From CAVWCW01 sp965365625 (GTDB lineage: Bacteria > Pseudomonadota > Gammaproteobacteria > Chromatiales > Chromatiaceae), in NCBI GenBank assembly GCA_965365625.1, contig CBDUCL010000207.1, forward strand, positions 1 to 5,577: a DNA stretch of 5,577 bases, read 5' to 3'. Below the pieces are notes generated by a model. That model saw nothing but the letters and a program-made list of their open reading frames with translations, did not search any database and was not told where the DNA came from. The position numbers and the translations under genes were made by a program. Positions 1 through 5,577 of the stretch are shown in pieces (positions within the stretch are counted from its first letter, which is position 1; every line of letters begins with the position of its first letter).

Positions 1-885
1 CTGGCCCTTGATCATGCCCGAGCGTTCGTAGATCTCGGCCAGGTCGGAGTAGAGGTAGCCCGGATAGCCCTTGCGCGAGGGTACGTCGCCCTTGGCGGTG
101 GCCACTTCGCGCAGGGCCTCGGCGTAGTGGGTCATGTCGGTCATCACCACCAGCACGTGGCGGTCGAGCTCGAAGGCCAGGTATTCGGCGGCGGTGAGCG
201 CCACTCGCGGCAGGGCCAGGCGCTCCACCGGGGGGTCGTCCGCCAGATTGATGTACATCACCACATTGCCGAGTACCCCGGAGGAGGCGAAGTCCTCCTG
301 GAAGAAGCGGGCGTCGGCATAGCTCACCCCCATGGCGGCAAACACCACCGAGAAGCGGCTGCTCTCGTCCGGCAGCTTGGCCTGGCGCACGATCTGGGCG
401 GCGAGCCGGTTGTGGGGCAGGCCGGAGGCGGAGAAGATGGGCAGCTTCTGGCCGCGTACCAGGGAGTTCAGCCCGTCGATGGTGGAGATGCCGGTCTGGA
501 TGAACTCCCGGGGGTAGGTGCGGGCCGAGGGGTTGATGGCGGAGCCGCGCACATTTCGGCGGATGCGCGAAACGATGGGCGGGCGGTCGTCCCGCGGCTC
601 GCCGATGCCGTTGAACACCCGCCCCAGCAGCTCTGGGGCCAGGGTGATCTCCAGCGGCTGGTCGAGAAAGCGCACCCAGGTGGATTCCAGGTCCAGATTG
701 TCGGTGCCCTCGTAGACCTGCAGCAGGGTGTGCTCGCGCCCGGCGCGAATCACCTCGCCGTTGCGCCGCCGGCCGCGATGGTCGCGTACCTCTACCCGGT
801 CGCCGAAGGCGACGTTGGGAACGCCGCTAACCTGCAACAGACCGCCGTGCACGCTGGAGGCAGTACGGTATTCCTTGGCGCTCAT
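1..885 (-). CDS. atpB: V/A-type ATP synthase subunit B (non-catalytic nucleotide-binding subunit), 3' end beyond left edge
   Basis: Subunit B alternates with catalytic subunit A in the A3B3 hexamer of rotary V/A-type ATPases and contributes to the nucleotide sites at the A/B interfaces. The reverse strand gives 295 uninterrupted residues from ATG at 885 to the window edge; the family is usually about 430-480 residues, so roughly the C-terminal third is missing. Visible features are an N-terminal beta-barrel region (about 1-80), a family-typical FSASGLPHN segment (151-159) at the place of the Walker A loop, VVFAAMGVSYADARFF (180-195), ALTAAEYLAFEL (229-240), VVMTDMTHYAEALRE (246-260) and RKGYPGYLYSDLAEIYER (271-288). 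The missing GxxxxGKT loop at 151-159 separates it from subunit A and from F-type beta. The ATG overlaps the TGA of subunit A as ATGA, with GGGGAG eight bases upstream, so translation is probably coupled. The symbol follows V/A-type usage and is not F-type AtpB. Confidence 0.95.
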   Translation of the reverse strand, partial: MSAKEYRTASSVHGGLLQVSGVPNVAFGDRVEVRDHRGRRRNGEVIRAGREHTLLQVYEGTDNLDLESTWVRFLDQPLEITLAPELLGRVFNGIGEPRDDRPPIVSRIRRNVRGSAINPSARTYPREFIQTGISTIDGLNSLVRGQKLPIFSASGLPHNRLAAQIVRQAKLPDESSRFSVVFAAMGVSYADARFFQEDFASSGVLGNVVMYINLADDPPVERLALPRVALTAAEYLAFELDRHVLVVMTDMTHYAEALREVATAKGDVPSRKGYPGYLYSDLAEIYERSGMIKGQ

Positions 886-2684
886 CGCTCGTGCTCCCCG
901 AACTTGGCGTAGTCGAGGCGGATCTGGTTGAAGTCCTGGATCAGCTCCTCGGTGAGTTCCTGAAGCTTTTCCACCGCCTCATTGGGGTAGACGGACTTGC
1001 AGCGCCGGGCCTGGGCCAGCAGCGGGCGCTTCGACAGCTCCTGCACCGGCACCCCCAGTTCGATCAGCTCGGCGCCCTTCTGGTAGATGGTGATCATCAG
1101 GTTCAGCAGTTCGTACTGGCGGGCCGGGGCGCAGTAGCTGTCGACCTCGTCCAGGGCGTTCTGCTGCAGCACGCCCTCTTTGATCAGGGCCGCGCCCACC
1201 AGGGCCCAGCGCTGGGCCGAGGACAGGGCCTCGGGCCCCACCAGGTTGACGATGCGGGCCAGCTCGGCATCGCGGGCCAGCAGGGCCAGGGCGTCGGCGC
1301 GCCGTTTCTTCCAGGCCGGGTCGATCTTCTCGGCCCACCACTGAGCGGCGGTGTTTACGTGCTCGGAGAAGCTGTCGACCCAGTCCACCGCCGGGTAGTG
1401 GCGGGCGTCGGCGAGCTCCTTGGACAGGGCCCAGAAGGTCTGGATGATCTCTTTGGTGTGGCTGGTCACCGGCTCCGAAAAGTCGCCGCCGGGGGGCGAG
1501 ACGGCGCCGATCAGGGTCACCGAGCCGCTGCCGCAGCCCAGGGTCTGGACCCGCCCGGCCCGTTCGTAGAAGCCGGCCAGGCGCGAGGCCAGGTAGGCCG
1601 GGTAGCCGTCCTCCACCGGCATCTGGCCGAGACGGGCGGAGACCTCGCGCAGGGCCTCGGCCCAGCGGCTGGTGGAGTCCGCCAGCAGCACCACGTCGTA
1701 GCCCATGTCCCGGTAGTACTCGGCGATGGTGAGGCCGACGTAGATCGAGGCCTCGCGCGCCACCACCGGCATATTGGAGGTATTGGCCACCAGCAGGGTG
1801 CGCTCCATCAGCGGGCGCCCGGTGTAGGGGTCGCTGAGCTTGGGGAAGCTGTCGAGGATGTCCACCAGCTCGTTGCCGCGCTCGCCGCAGCCGACGAAGA
1901 TCACGATGTCGGCGTTGGACCAGCGAGCGATCTGCTGCTGCAGCACCGTCTTGCCGGCGCCGAAGGGGCCGGGCACCGCCCCCTTGCCGCCTTTGAGCAG
2001 GGGAAAGAAGGTGTCGAGGATGCGCTGGCCGGTAATCAGCGGCTTGATGCCGTGGTCACGCTGGCGGAACGGGCGGGCGATGCGCACCGGCCAGCGCTGG
2101 GCCAGGCGCAGCTTGTGCACCTGGCCGTCGCCGGCGCGGATGCGCCCGATGGTCTGGTCCAGGTTGTAGTCGCCCTCGGGGGCGATCTCCAGCAGCTCGC
2201 CGCCCAGCTCCGGCGGCACCAGGATGCGGTGCAGGATGGTTTCGGTCTCTTGCACCTGGCCCAGCTCGGTGCCGCCCGGCAGCTCGCTGCCCATTTCCAG
2301 GGTCTCGGACGGGGTGAAGTGCCAGAGCCGCTCGCGATCCAGGGCCGGCAGGTCGACCCCGCGCGGGATGTGGTCGCCGCTTTGTTCGAAGATGCGCTCC
2401 AGGGGGCGCTGCACGCCGTCGAAGATCTGCCCCATCAGCCCCGGTCCCAGTTCCACCGAGAACGGGTGCCGCAGGCGCTCGGCGGGCTCGCCCGGGCGCA
2501 GGGAGTCGGTAGACTCGTAGCTCTGCAGGATCACCAGATCGCCGTCCAGGCCGATCGCCTCGCCCACCAGCCCCAGCTTGCCGATGCGCAGTTGCTCGCC
2601 GTTGCGCACCCCCGGCATGCGGACGGTGACGATGGGGCCGTTGATCTCTTCGATGACGCCTTGGTGGGGGGACGGCTCGCTCAT
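882..2684 (-). CDS. atpA: V/A-type ATP synthase subunit A (catalytic)
   Basis: This is the catalytic subunit that binds and hydrolyses or makes ATP in the cytoplasmic A3B3 head. From ATG 2684 it has 600 residues, normal for the family. Domains in order: N-terminal beta-barrel starting at GVIEEINGPIV (about 9-19); the A-subunit-specific bulge (non-homologous) region at roughly 100-180; the nucleotide-binding domain with Walker A GPFGAGKT (239-246, K245), GCGERGNE (265-272, catalytic-type glutamate E268), Walker B region DVVLLADSTSRWAEALRE (330-347, D336), EDGYPAYLASRLAGFYERAG (358-377) and SPPGGDFSEPVTSHT (396-410); then a helical C-terminal domain. All key catalytic residues are present. An in-frame TTG at 2705 would add seven residues (PTSSPPM follows it) and overlap subunit E. 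Neither start has a clear ribosome binding site. I chose the ATG because it lies seven bases after the E stop, fitting coupled re-initiation. The gene ends in TGA overlapping the B start. Confidence 0.97.
   Translation of the reverse strand: MSEPSPHQGVIEEINGPIVTVRMPGVRNGEQLRIGKLGLVGEAIGLDGDLVILQSYESTDSLRPGEPAERLRHPFSVELGPGLMGQIFDGVQRPLERIFEQSGDHIPRGVDLPALDRERLWHFTPSETLEMGSELPGGTELGQVQETETILHRILVPPELGGELLEIAPEGDYNLDQTIGRIRAGDGQVHKLRLAQRWPVRIARPFRQRDHGIKPLITGQRILDTFFPLLKGGKGAVPGPFGAGKTVLQQQIARWSNADIVIFVGCGERGNELVDILDSFPKLSDPYTGRPLMERTLLVANTSNMPVVAREASIYVGLTIAEYYRDMGYDVVLLADSTSRWAEALREVSARLGQMPVEDGYPAYLASRLAGFYERAGRVQTLGCGSGSVTLIGAVSPPGGDFSEPVTSHTKEIIQTFWALSKELADARHYPAVDWVDSFSEHVNTAAQWWAEKIDPAWKKRRADALALLARDAELARIVNLVGPEALSSAQRWALVGAALIKEGVLQQNALDEVDSYCAPARQYELLNLMITIYQKGAELIELGVPVQELSKRPLLAQARRCKSVYPNEAVEKLQELTEELIQDFNQIRLDYAKFGEHER
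894..899 (-). promoter_or_regulatory. Ribosome binding site of subunit B
   Basis: The reverse strand reads GGGGAG at 899-894, eight bases before the ATG at 885. It lies inside the last codons of subunit A. It supports the 885 start and suggests initiation of B is not wholly dependent on ribosomes arriving from A. Confidence 0.6.
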
Positions 2685-2691
2685 GGGAGGG

Positions 2692-3336
2692 CTACTGGTC
2701 GGCAAAGCTCAGGCCGAGTTCACTGGAGGCCGGCAGCAGGCGCTCGACGATCTGCTGGTGCAGGCGCTCGTGCAGGCGCCGCAGCCGGCCTTCGTAGGTG
2801 TTATCCAGGCGGATGCGGTTATCGCTGCTGCGGATCAGCACACCGCCCAGGGTGGCGATGGGTTCGGGGTGCAGCTCGAGCTGCTTGCCGGGGGCTGCCT
2901 CGGCGGCAAGCTGGTCCCAGATCGGCTCCAACCGGGTATGGTCGCCGGCGTTGACCTCCGCCACCAGCTCGTCACGCTCTATGGCCTCGGCCCCCTGGGA
3001 GATATAGGCGCGCAGCAGGGGCAGGTAGCGTTGCTCGTCGGCCACCAGGGCGGTCATGCCTTCTGCCAGGCGCTCGGTGACCCCCTGCACCAGGTTCCAG
3101 CGCAGCTGGTCCATCTGCTTGTGCAGCTTCAGCTCGCTGGCTTGGACCTTGCGGCGGTAGGCGCGCTCGGCCAGGGCCTTGGCGACCAGCACCTCGCGCT
3201 CTTCGCGCAGGTGCAGGCGCTCGCCGGCTTCCCGGAGGATATTTCCGCGGCTGCGTTCGGCGCGTTTGCGGTATTCGGCGGCCAGGCTGTGGGCGCGGGC
3301 CAGGATGGCCGATTCCAGATCGTCGACCCGGGACAT
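2692..3336 (-). CDS. atpE: V/A-type ATP synthase subunit E (peripheral stalk)
   Basis: Subunit E pairs with a small helical partner (G or H) to form the peripheral stalk that holds the A3B3 head still while the rotor turns. The 214-residue length is typical. Residues about 5-100 are highly charged and predicted as a long helix or coiled coil, rich in R, E, K and A. The C-terminal half looks like the compact domain that contacts the head: GGVLI (164-168), then a DNRIRLDNT segment (172-180) and an amphipathic helix (181-200). The GGV...DN..IR.DNT pattern close to the C-terminus is the main family signature. The ATG overlaps the F stop by one base (TGATG), with GGAG eight bases upstream. No G/H partner gene is visible in the window. 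Identification rests on the C-terminal signature and the operon context. Confidence 0.9.
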   Translation of the reverse strand: MSRVDDLESAILARAHSLAAEYRKRAERSRGNILREAGERLHLREEREVLVAKALAERAYRRKVQASELKLHKQMDQLRWNLVQGVTERLAEGMTALVADEQRYLPLLRAYISQGAEAIERDELVAEVNAGDHTRLEPIWDQLAAEAAPGKQLELHPEPIATLGGVLIRSSDNRIRLDNTYEGRLRRLHERLHQQIVERLLPASSELGLSFADQ

Positions 3337-3680
3337 CAGTGCTTCTCCGCGGCCAGGCTGTTGCTGAGCAGGGTTTCGATGCGCTCGTCGATGGCGCAGT
3401 GGAATCGGTCCGGCTCGTGCAGCGGCGGCACCCCGCTAACGACGATTTGCCCGCCTTCGGCGCGGATGCGTTGGAGCATCGGACAATGTCGCTCGCCTAG
3501 ACTCTGGCCCACCACCACATAGGCGTTCTGGCCGGCGTCCACCAGTTCCCCCAGTATCCGTTCCAGTTGTTCCTCATCCGGGTCGGCGTAGACCTCGAAG
3601 CCGATCAGGCGGAAGCCCTCGCCGAGCACGGCATCGCCCAGGAAGAGCATACGCGTGCGCAGGGGATTACCGGTCGGCAT
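3336..3680 (-). CDS. atpF: V/A-type ATP synthase subunit F (central stalk)
   Basis: Subunit F is a small Rossmann-like protein that sits with subunit D on the central rotor stalk and can modulate hydrolysis. The frame gives 114 residues, within the usual 95-120. MLFLGDAVLGEGFRLIGFEV (11-30) matches the family's opening strand and GD...GFRLAG motif. A second strand at NAYVVVGQS (52-60) and a third at GQIVVSGVPP (77-86) fit the fold, and a C-terminal helix follows (about 95-112). A ten-residue N-terminal extension precedes the first strand. The start at 3680 has no visible ribosome binding site, and neither does the alternative Met11 at 3650. It lies 27 bases after the K stop, in the same frame as K. 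E. hirae calls this subunit NtpG; it is not the F-type b subunit that shares the symbol atpF. Confidence 0.88.
   Translation of the reverse strand: MPTGNPLRTRMLFLGDAVLGEGFRLIGFEVYADPDEEQLERILGELVDAGQNAYVVVGQSLGERHCPMLQRIRAEGGQIVVSGVPPLHEPDRFHCAIDERIETLLSNSLAAEKH
3345..3348 (-). promoter_or_regulatory. Ribosome binding site of subunit E
   Basis: GGAG on the reverse strand (3348-3345) lies eight bases before the ATG at 3336 and inside the final codons of subunit F. It supports the overlapping TGATG start. Confidence 0.55.
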
Positions 3681-3707
3681 GGGAATGGCTCGGGCCGGGC
3701 AGGGCGC

Positions 3708-4154
3708 TCAGATCTTGTCCAGCAGCAGGATGCTCATTACCAGGCCGTAGATGGCGATACCCTCGGCCAGGCCCAGGTAGATGAGGGTGCGCCCGAAGAT
3801 CTCGGGCTTTTCCGCCAGCACCGCCAGCGAGGCCGAGCCGATGGGACCCACCGCCATGCCCGCGGCTACCGTGCTGATGGCGGTGGGGATACCGATGCCG
3901 ATCAGCGCCAGGCCCTTGCCGATGGAAATCTCGCCGTCGGCGGCCACCGCCAACTCGGGCTGGGCCATGGCATCCTGGATGCCGAGCAGCAGCAGGCCGA
4001 GCTGGGCGCCGACGAATACCATCAGGTTGATGCCGATGGCGGGCTTGTGCCACCGTCTCCCGCCGCTGCCGCCTGCGGGCCGCAGCTCCAGATACAGGCC
4101 GCAGGCGATCAGCCCGGCGATGCCGAGGGACATGAGAGCGACCAGCCAGTACAT
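3708..4154 (-). CDS. atpK: V/A-type ATP synthase subunit K (membrane proteolipid, c-ring)
   Basis: Subunit K forms the rotating membrane ring that carries H+ or Na+ against subunit I. The protein has 148 residues from ATG 4154, chosen over ATG 4202 because AGGAG lies six bases upstream and the extra 16 residues would be polar and Pro/Ala-rich. Four membrane helices are predicted at about 3-22, 40-62, 79-101 and 121-146. The last two form a classic proteolipid hairpin: glycine/alanine-rich helix 3 (GIGIPTAISTVAAGMAVG, 86-103), a polar loop AEKPE (114-118) where the central stalk contacts the ring, and helix 4 with LGLAEGIAIYGLV (127-139) carrying the ion-binding glutamate E131. The first pair is divergent: no matching carboxylate, a basic Gly/Arg loop at 25-38 in place of the c-type loop, and Q51 in helix 2. 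Aligned by eye to E. hirae NtpK, E131 matches E139, but its sodium ligand Q110 is V102 here. Confidence 0.92.
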   Translation of the reverse strand: MYWLVALMSLGIAGLIACGLYLELRPAGGSGGRRWHKPAIGINLMVFVGAQLGLLLLGIQDAMAQPELAVAADGEISIGKGLALIGIGIPTAISTVAAGMAVGPIGSASLAVLAEKPEIFGRTLIYLGLAEGIAIYGLVMSILLLDKI

Positions 4155-4160
4155 CTGATT

Positions 4161-4165
4161 CTCCT
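4161..4165 (-). promoter_or_regulatory. Ribosome binding site of subunit K
   Basis: AGGAG on the reverse strand (4165-4161), six bases before ATG 4154, is the best ribosome binding site in the window. It decides the K start and fits the high copy number of the ring subunit. Confidence 0.75.
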
Positions 4166-4173
4166 CGTCGTTG

Positions 4174-4244
4174 GGCCCCGCGGCCGGCGCCCCGTCCGGC
4201 ATTCGCTATAGGATAGCCGCGCAGGGGCCGGGCGTCATGCCGGA
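4174..4244 (-). repeat. Two interleaved inverted repeats in the K leader
   Basis: Pair one is an 11-base arm at 4174-4184 complementary to 4216-4229, with a three-base bulge (GCA on the plus strand, 4221-4223). Pair two is a perfect 8-base pair, TCCGGCAT at 4195-4202 and ATGCCGGA at 4237-4244. The arms alternate, so in RNA they could form an H-type pseudoknot or two competing hairpins ending about eight bases before the K ribosome binding site. The region is very GC-rich, so chance pairing is a real possibility, and no poly-U tract follows to make it a terminator. Confidence 0.35.
4210..4238 (-). promoter_or_regulatory. Candidate sigma70-type promoter for the ATPase operon
   Basis: On the reverse strand, ATGACG (4238-4233, four of six to TTGACA) is followed after exactly 17 bases by TATCCT (4215-4210, four of six to TATAAT). 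It sits in the only sizeable gap before K, and transcription would start near 4203, about 50 bases before the K ATG. Both boxes are imperfect, and read-through from the sulfotransferase gene is an equally possible source of the transcript. Confidence 0.3.
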
Positions 4245-4276
4245 AGCGTGAAAATCGGTGCCGGCCTTGATCCGGC

Positions 4277-5254
4277 TCAGGATATGGCCCGAGTCGGCCC
4301 CTCGGTTGGCGGTTCCCCCAGCAGTGCAAGCCAGTCGGGCTCGGCGCCATAGCCCAGGCGGGCCATCAGCGGCCCGCAGATGCGGTGCAGGCGGCGCGCG
4401 GTGTCTCGGTCCCAGTCCGGCCAGGCGGCAAACCCGCCCTGGCTGCGGGAATGGACCTTCTGCGCCAGCAGCTCCGGCCGAAAGTCCCAGTGCGCCCGGT
4501 AACCGTCCGGAAAGGCGGTGACGAAGGCCAGCAGTTCCCGGAAGGTCGCGTCCCGGTCGCTGCCGGCGAACAGGGCCTCGAAGCGGAACGTCCGGATCTC
4601 GGGACGGCCCGCCGCCAGTTCCAGGGCCAGGCCGTTCTCCTTCTGCCACAGCCAGCACAGTTTCTCGAATTGGTCCATGCCGCGCCAGTCCTTGCGCCAG
4701 GGGTCGTCCCGGAAATGCTTCGGCTTCAGGCGTCCGCCCAGCAGCCAGGAGCGCAGGTCTCGGGCCGAATAGAAGGGGTTTTCCATGTTCATCCAGGAAC
4801 GTACCCAGTCGCGGGGGTCACGGACGATGTACACCACCCGGCTGTTGGGGAATGCCTGGGACAGCAGGTCGAGCAGCAGGATGTACTGGCCGTTGGCTTC
4901 GAGAAACACCGGTTTGCCGACCTGCTCCATGTACGGTCCGCGGATATCGGCGATGGCTTCTGCGGCCCGCTGGGCGTCGAATTTCCCGGTGATCCGGGCC
5001 AGGCCCAGGGCGCGCAGGGAATAGCGGGGCGATAGCTTGCCCAGGGTCATTCGGTACCAGCCGAACTGCCGGATCTTGCGCAGCCATTCCCCGGGGCGGG
5101 TGATCCAGAATACGTCCGCCTCGTGGATGGAGTGGCAATCGGCGATCATTCGGCGCATCTTTTCGCCCAGGAACTGGGTCCCGGTGCGGCCCGAAGAGAC
5201 GACGAAGATGGCGCGCTGGCGGCGGGCATTCATCGTTGGATCAGCGCCGGGCAT
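4277..5254 (-). CDS. Sulfotransferase family protein
   Basis: A P-loop-fold sulfotransferase that would move a sulfuryl group from PAPS to an acceptor that cannot be told from sequence; such bacterial enzymes often modify glycans, lipids or small molecules. The protein has 325 residues from ATG 5254. After the first strand (AIFVV, 15-19) comes SSGRTGTQFL (20-29), matching the 5'-phosphosulfate loop. VVYIVRDPRDWVRSW (140-154) carries the 3'-phosphate motif with R145 and S153. A tryptophan- and arginine-rich middle and a helical C-terminus follow. No signal peptide or membrane helix is seen, so it is probably cytoplasmic. ATG 5254 has GAGG eight bases upstream; ATG 5233, seven codons later, has no clear site but also lies before the core fold. 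The frame stays open upstream to the window edge, but that part is not this protein. It follows the preceding gene by 10 bases, so the two are probably co-transcribed. A functional link to the ATPase is not evident. Confidence 0.78.
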   Translation of the reverse strand: MPGADPTMNARRQRAIFVVSSGRTGTQFLGEKMRRMIADCHSIHEADVFWITRPGEWLRKIRQFGWYRMTLGKLSPRYSLRALGLARITGKFDAQRAAEAIADIRGPYMEQVGKPVFLEANGQYILLLDLLSQAFPNSRVVYIVRDPRDWVRSWMNMENPFYSARDLRSWLLGGRLKPKHFRDDPWRKDWRGMDQFEKLCWLWQKENGLALELAAGRPEIRTFRFEALFAGSDRDATFRELLAFVTAFPDGYRAHWDFRPELLAQKVHSRSQGGFAAWPDWDRDTARRLHRICGPLMARLGYGAEPDWLALLGEPPTEGPTRAIS

Positions 5255-5262
5255 GGGTCGTG

Positions 5263-5266
5263 CCTC
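5263..5266 (-). promoter_or_regulatory. Ribosome binding site of the sulfotransferase
   Basis: GAGG on the reverse strand (5266-5263), eight bases before ATG 5254, overlaps the TGA stop (5267-5265) of the preceding gene. It favours 5254 over the later ATG at 5233 and suggests coupled translation. Confidence 0.45.
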
Positions 5267-5577
5267 AATCCAGGCGGGCCAGCACCAGATAGCCCACGCC
5301 CAGGTCGGTGTTGAGAAACAGCCGCTGCAGGCCGAACGCCGTACGCATGGCCAACACGCCCGGGAACGAACGCTGGAGCGGATACAGTCGCGCCTCGAGC
5401 GAGCGCGAGACCCCGCTTTGTTCGGTGCGCTCCTGAATCTCCGCCTGGTCTGGGTCTTCTTCGGGCCCGGCCTTGGCCTGTAGTTGGCCGGCGTGATGCC
5501 GCGCCCCTCCTGCACGTCCAGCTCCAGGCGACGCAGGTGGACTTTGCCGAGCGCCAGAAGACCTTCTGGGAAATTGG
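5265..5577 (-). CDS. 3' end of an unidentified gene with an apparent one-base frameshift
   Basis: I do not recognise this protein. Two reverse-strand frames look coding in turn. From 5575 to about 5483 one frame gives about 31 residues, beginning NFPEGLLALGKVHLRRLELD, with mostly G or C in third positions. From about 5480 a second frame gives 71 residues ending in NTDLGVGYLVLARLD and TGA at 5265, again with codon use like the neighbouring genes. Outside these stretches each frame becomes rich in rare codons such as AGG, AGA and GGA. Joining them needs one base missing near 5475-5485. This could be a real mutation (pseudogene), a sequencing error or, less likely, programmed frameshifting. The middle (about 5405-5465) is acidic and polar; the last 40 residues are mixed hydrophobic and basic. 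The gene starts beyond the right edge and lies 10 bases before the sulfotransferase start. Confidence 0.5.
   Translation of the reverse strand, partial: QFPRRSSGARQSPPASPGAGRAGGARHHAGQLQAKAGPEEDPDQAEIQERTEQSGVSRSLEARLYPLQRSFPGVLAMRTAFGLQRLFLNTDLGVGYLVLARLD

Noticed and set aside
891..2954. A 687-codon open frame on the plus strand, antisense to subunits A and E
   Set aside because: It is rich in Gly, Ala, Val, Gln and His with no recognisable motif, and lies exactly opposite a fully conserved catalytic subunit. GC-rich codon bias on the minus strand removes stops from this frame.
2578..3522. A 314-codon plus-strand open frame over subunits E and F
   Set aside because: Antisense to two recognisable genes; low-complexity composition (Gln, Gly, Leu, Ala), no ribosome binding site and no family motif.
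4155..4202. A 16-residue N-terminal extension of K from ATG 4202
   Set aside because: It has no ribosome binding site, is polar and Pro/Ala-rich, and skips a well-placed AGGAG that serves ATG 4154.
4155..4276. Rho-independent terminator after the sulfotransferase
   Set aside because: GC-rich inverted repeats are present, but no run of T follows any of them on the reverse strand.
3667..4350. A second minus-strand open frame covering subunit K
   Set aside because: Arg/Gly/Pro/His-rich shadow in another frame; the K frame has membrane helices, the conserved glutamate and a ribosome binding site.
5462..5468. Programmed -1 frameshift at G-GGC-CCG
   Set aside because: The heptamer fits the general form, but GC-only slippery sites are inefficient and the codons before it already look out of frame, so an indel or sequence error is more likely.
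5255..5515. Long N-terminal extension of the sulfotransferase up to 5515
   Set aside because: It is dominated by Arg, Ser and Cys with rare codons, overlaps a better coding frame ending at 5265, and would put about 87 unrelated residues before the first strand of the fold.

Overview
The window holds most of a rotary A/V-type (vacuolar/archaeal-type) ATPase operon, read entirely on the minus strand, with two further minus-strand genes upstream of it at the right end. The DNA is very GC-rich, the genes are tightly packed with stop/start overlaps, and several starts have AGGAG-like ribosome binding sites. This points to a bacterium. A high-GC proteobacterium is my guess, but nothing in the window fixes the taxon.

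In transcription order (right to left): the 3' end of an unidentified gene with an apparent one-base frameshift (5265-5577); a PAPS-dependent sulfotransferase-like protein (4277-5254); a 122-base intergenic region (4155-4276) with a weak candidate promoter and two interleaved inverted repeats; then the ATPase genes. These are K, the membrane proteolipid (3708-4154); F, the central-stalk subunit (3336-3680); E, the peripheral-stalk subunit (2692-3336); A, the catalytic subunit (882-2684); and B, the nucleotide-binding regulatory subunit (1-885, cut by the left edge after residue 295).

A and B form the A3B3 head, E is part of the peripheral stalk, F sits on the central rotor stalk, and K forms the ion-carrying ring. 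Subunits D (rotor shaft), C/d (socket), I/a (stator ion channel) and the small G/H peripheral-stalk partner of E are not in the window. D, and possibly I and C, would be expected beyond the left edge. I is not directly upstream of K, where a sulfotransferase gene sits instead.

The ATPase genes appear translationally coupled: E/F overlap as TGATG, A/B overlap as ATGA, and 7 bases separate E from A. K, the subunit needed in most copies, has the best ribosome binding site. K is the most informative protein. It has four predicted membrane helices, but only the second hairpin looks like a c-subunit, with a single ion-binding glutamate (E131). The polar ligands known from the Na+-binding Enterococcus hirae ring are mostly absent, so H+ coupling is the better guess.

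I see no RNA gene, mobile element, CRISPR array or plus-strand gene. The long plus-strand open frames are GC-driven shadows of the minus-strand genes. Nothing here clearly qualifies as an undescribed system; the best leads are the asymmetric proteolipid, its structured leader and the frameshifted gene.
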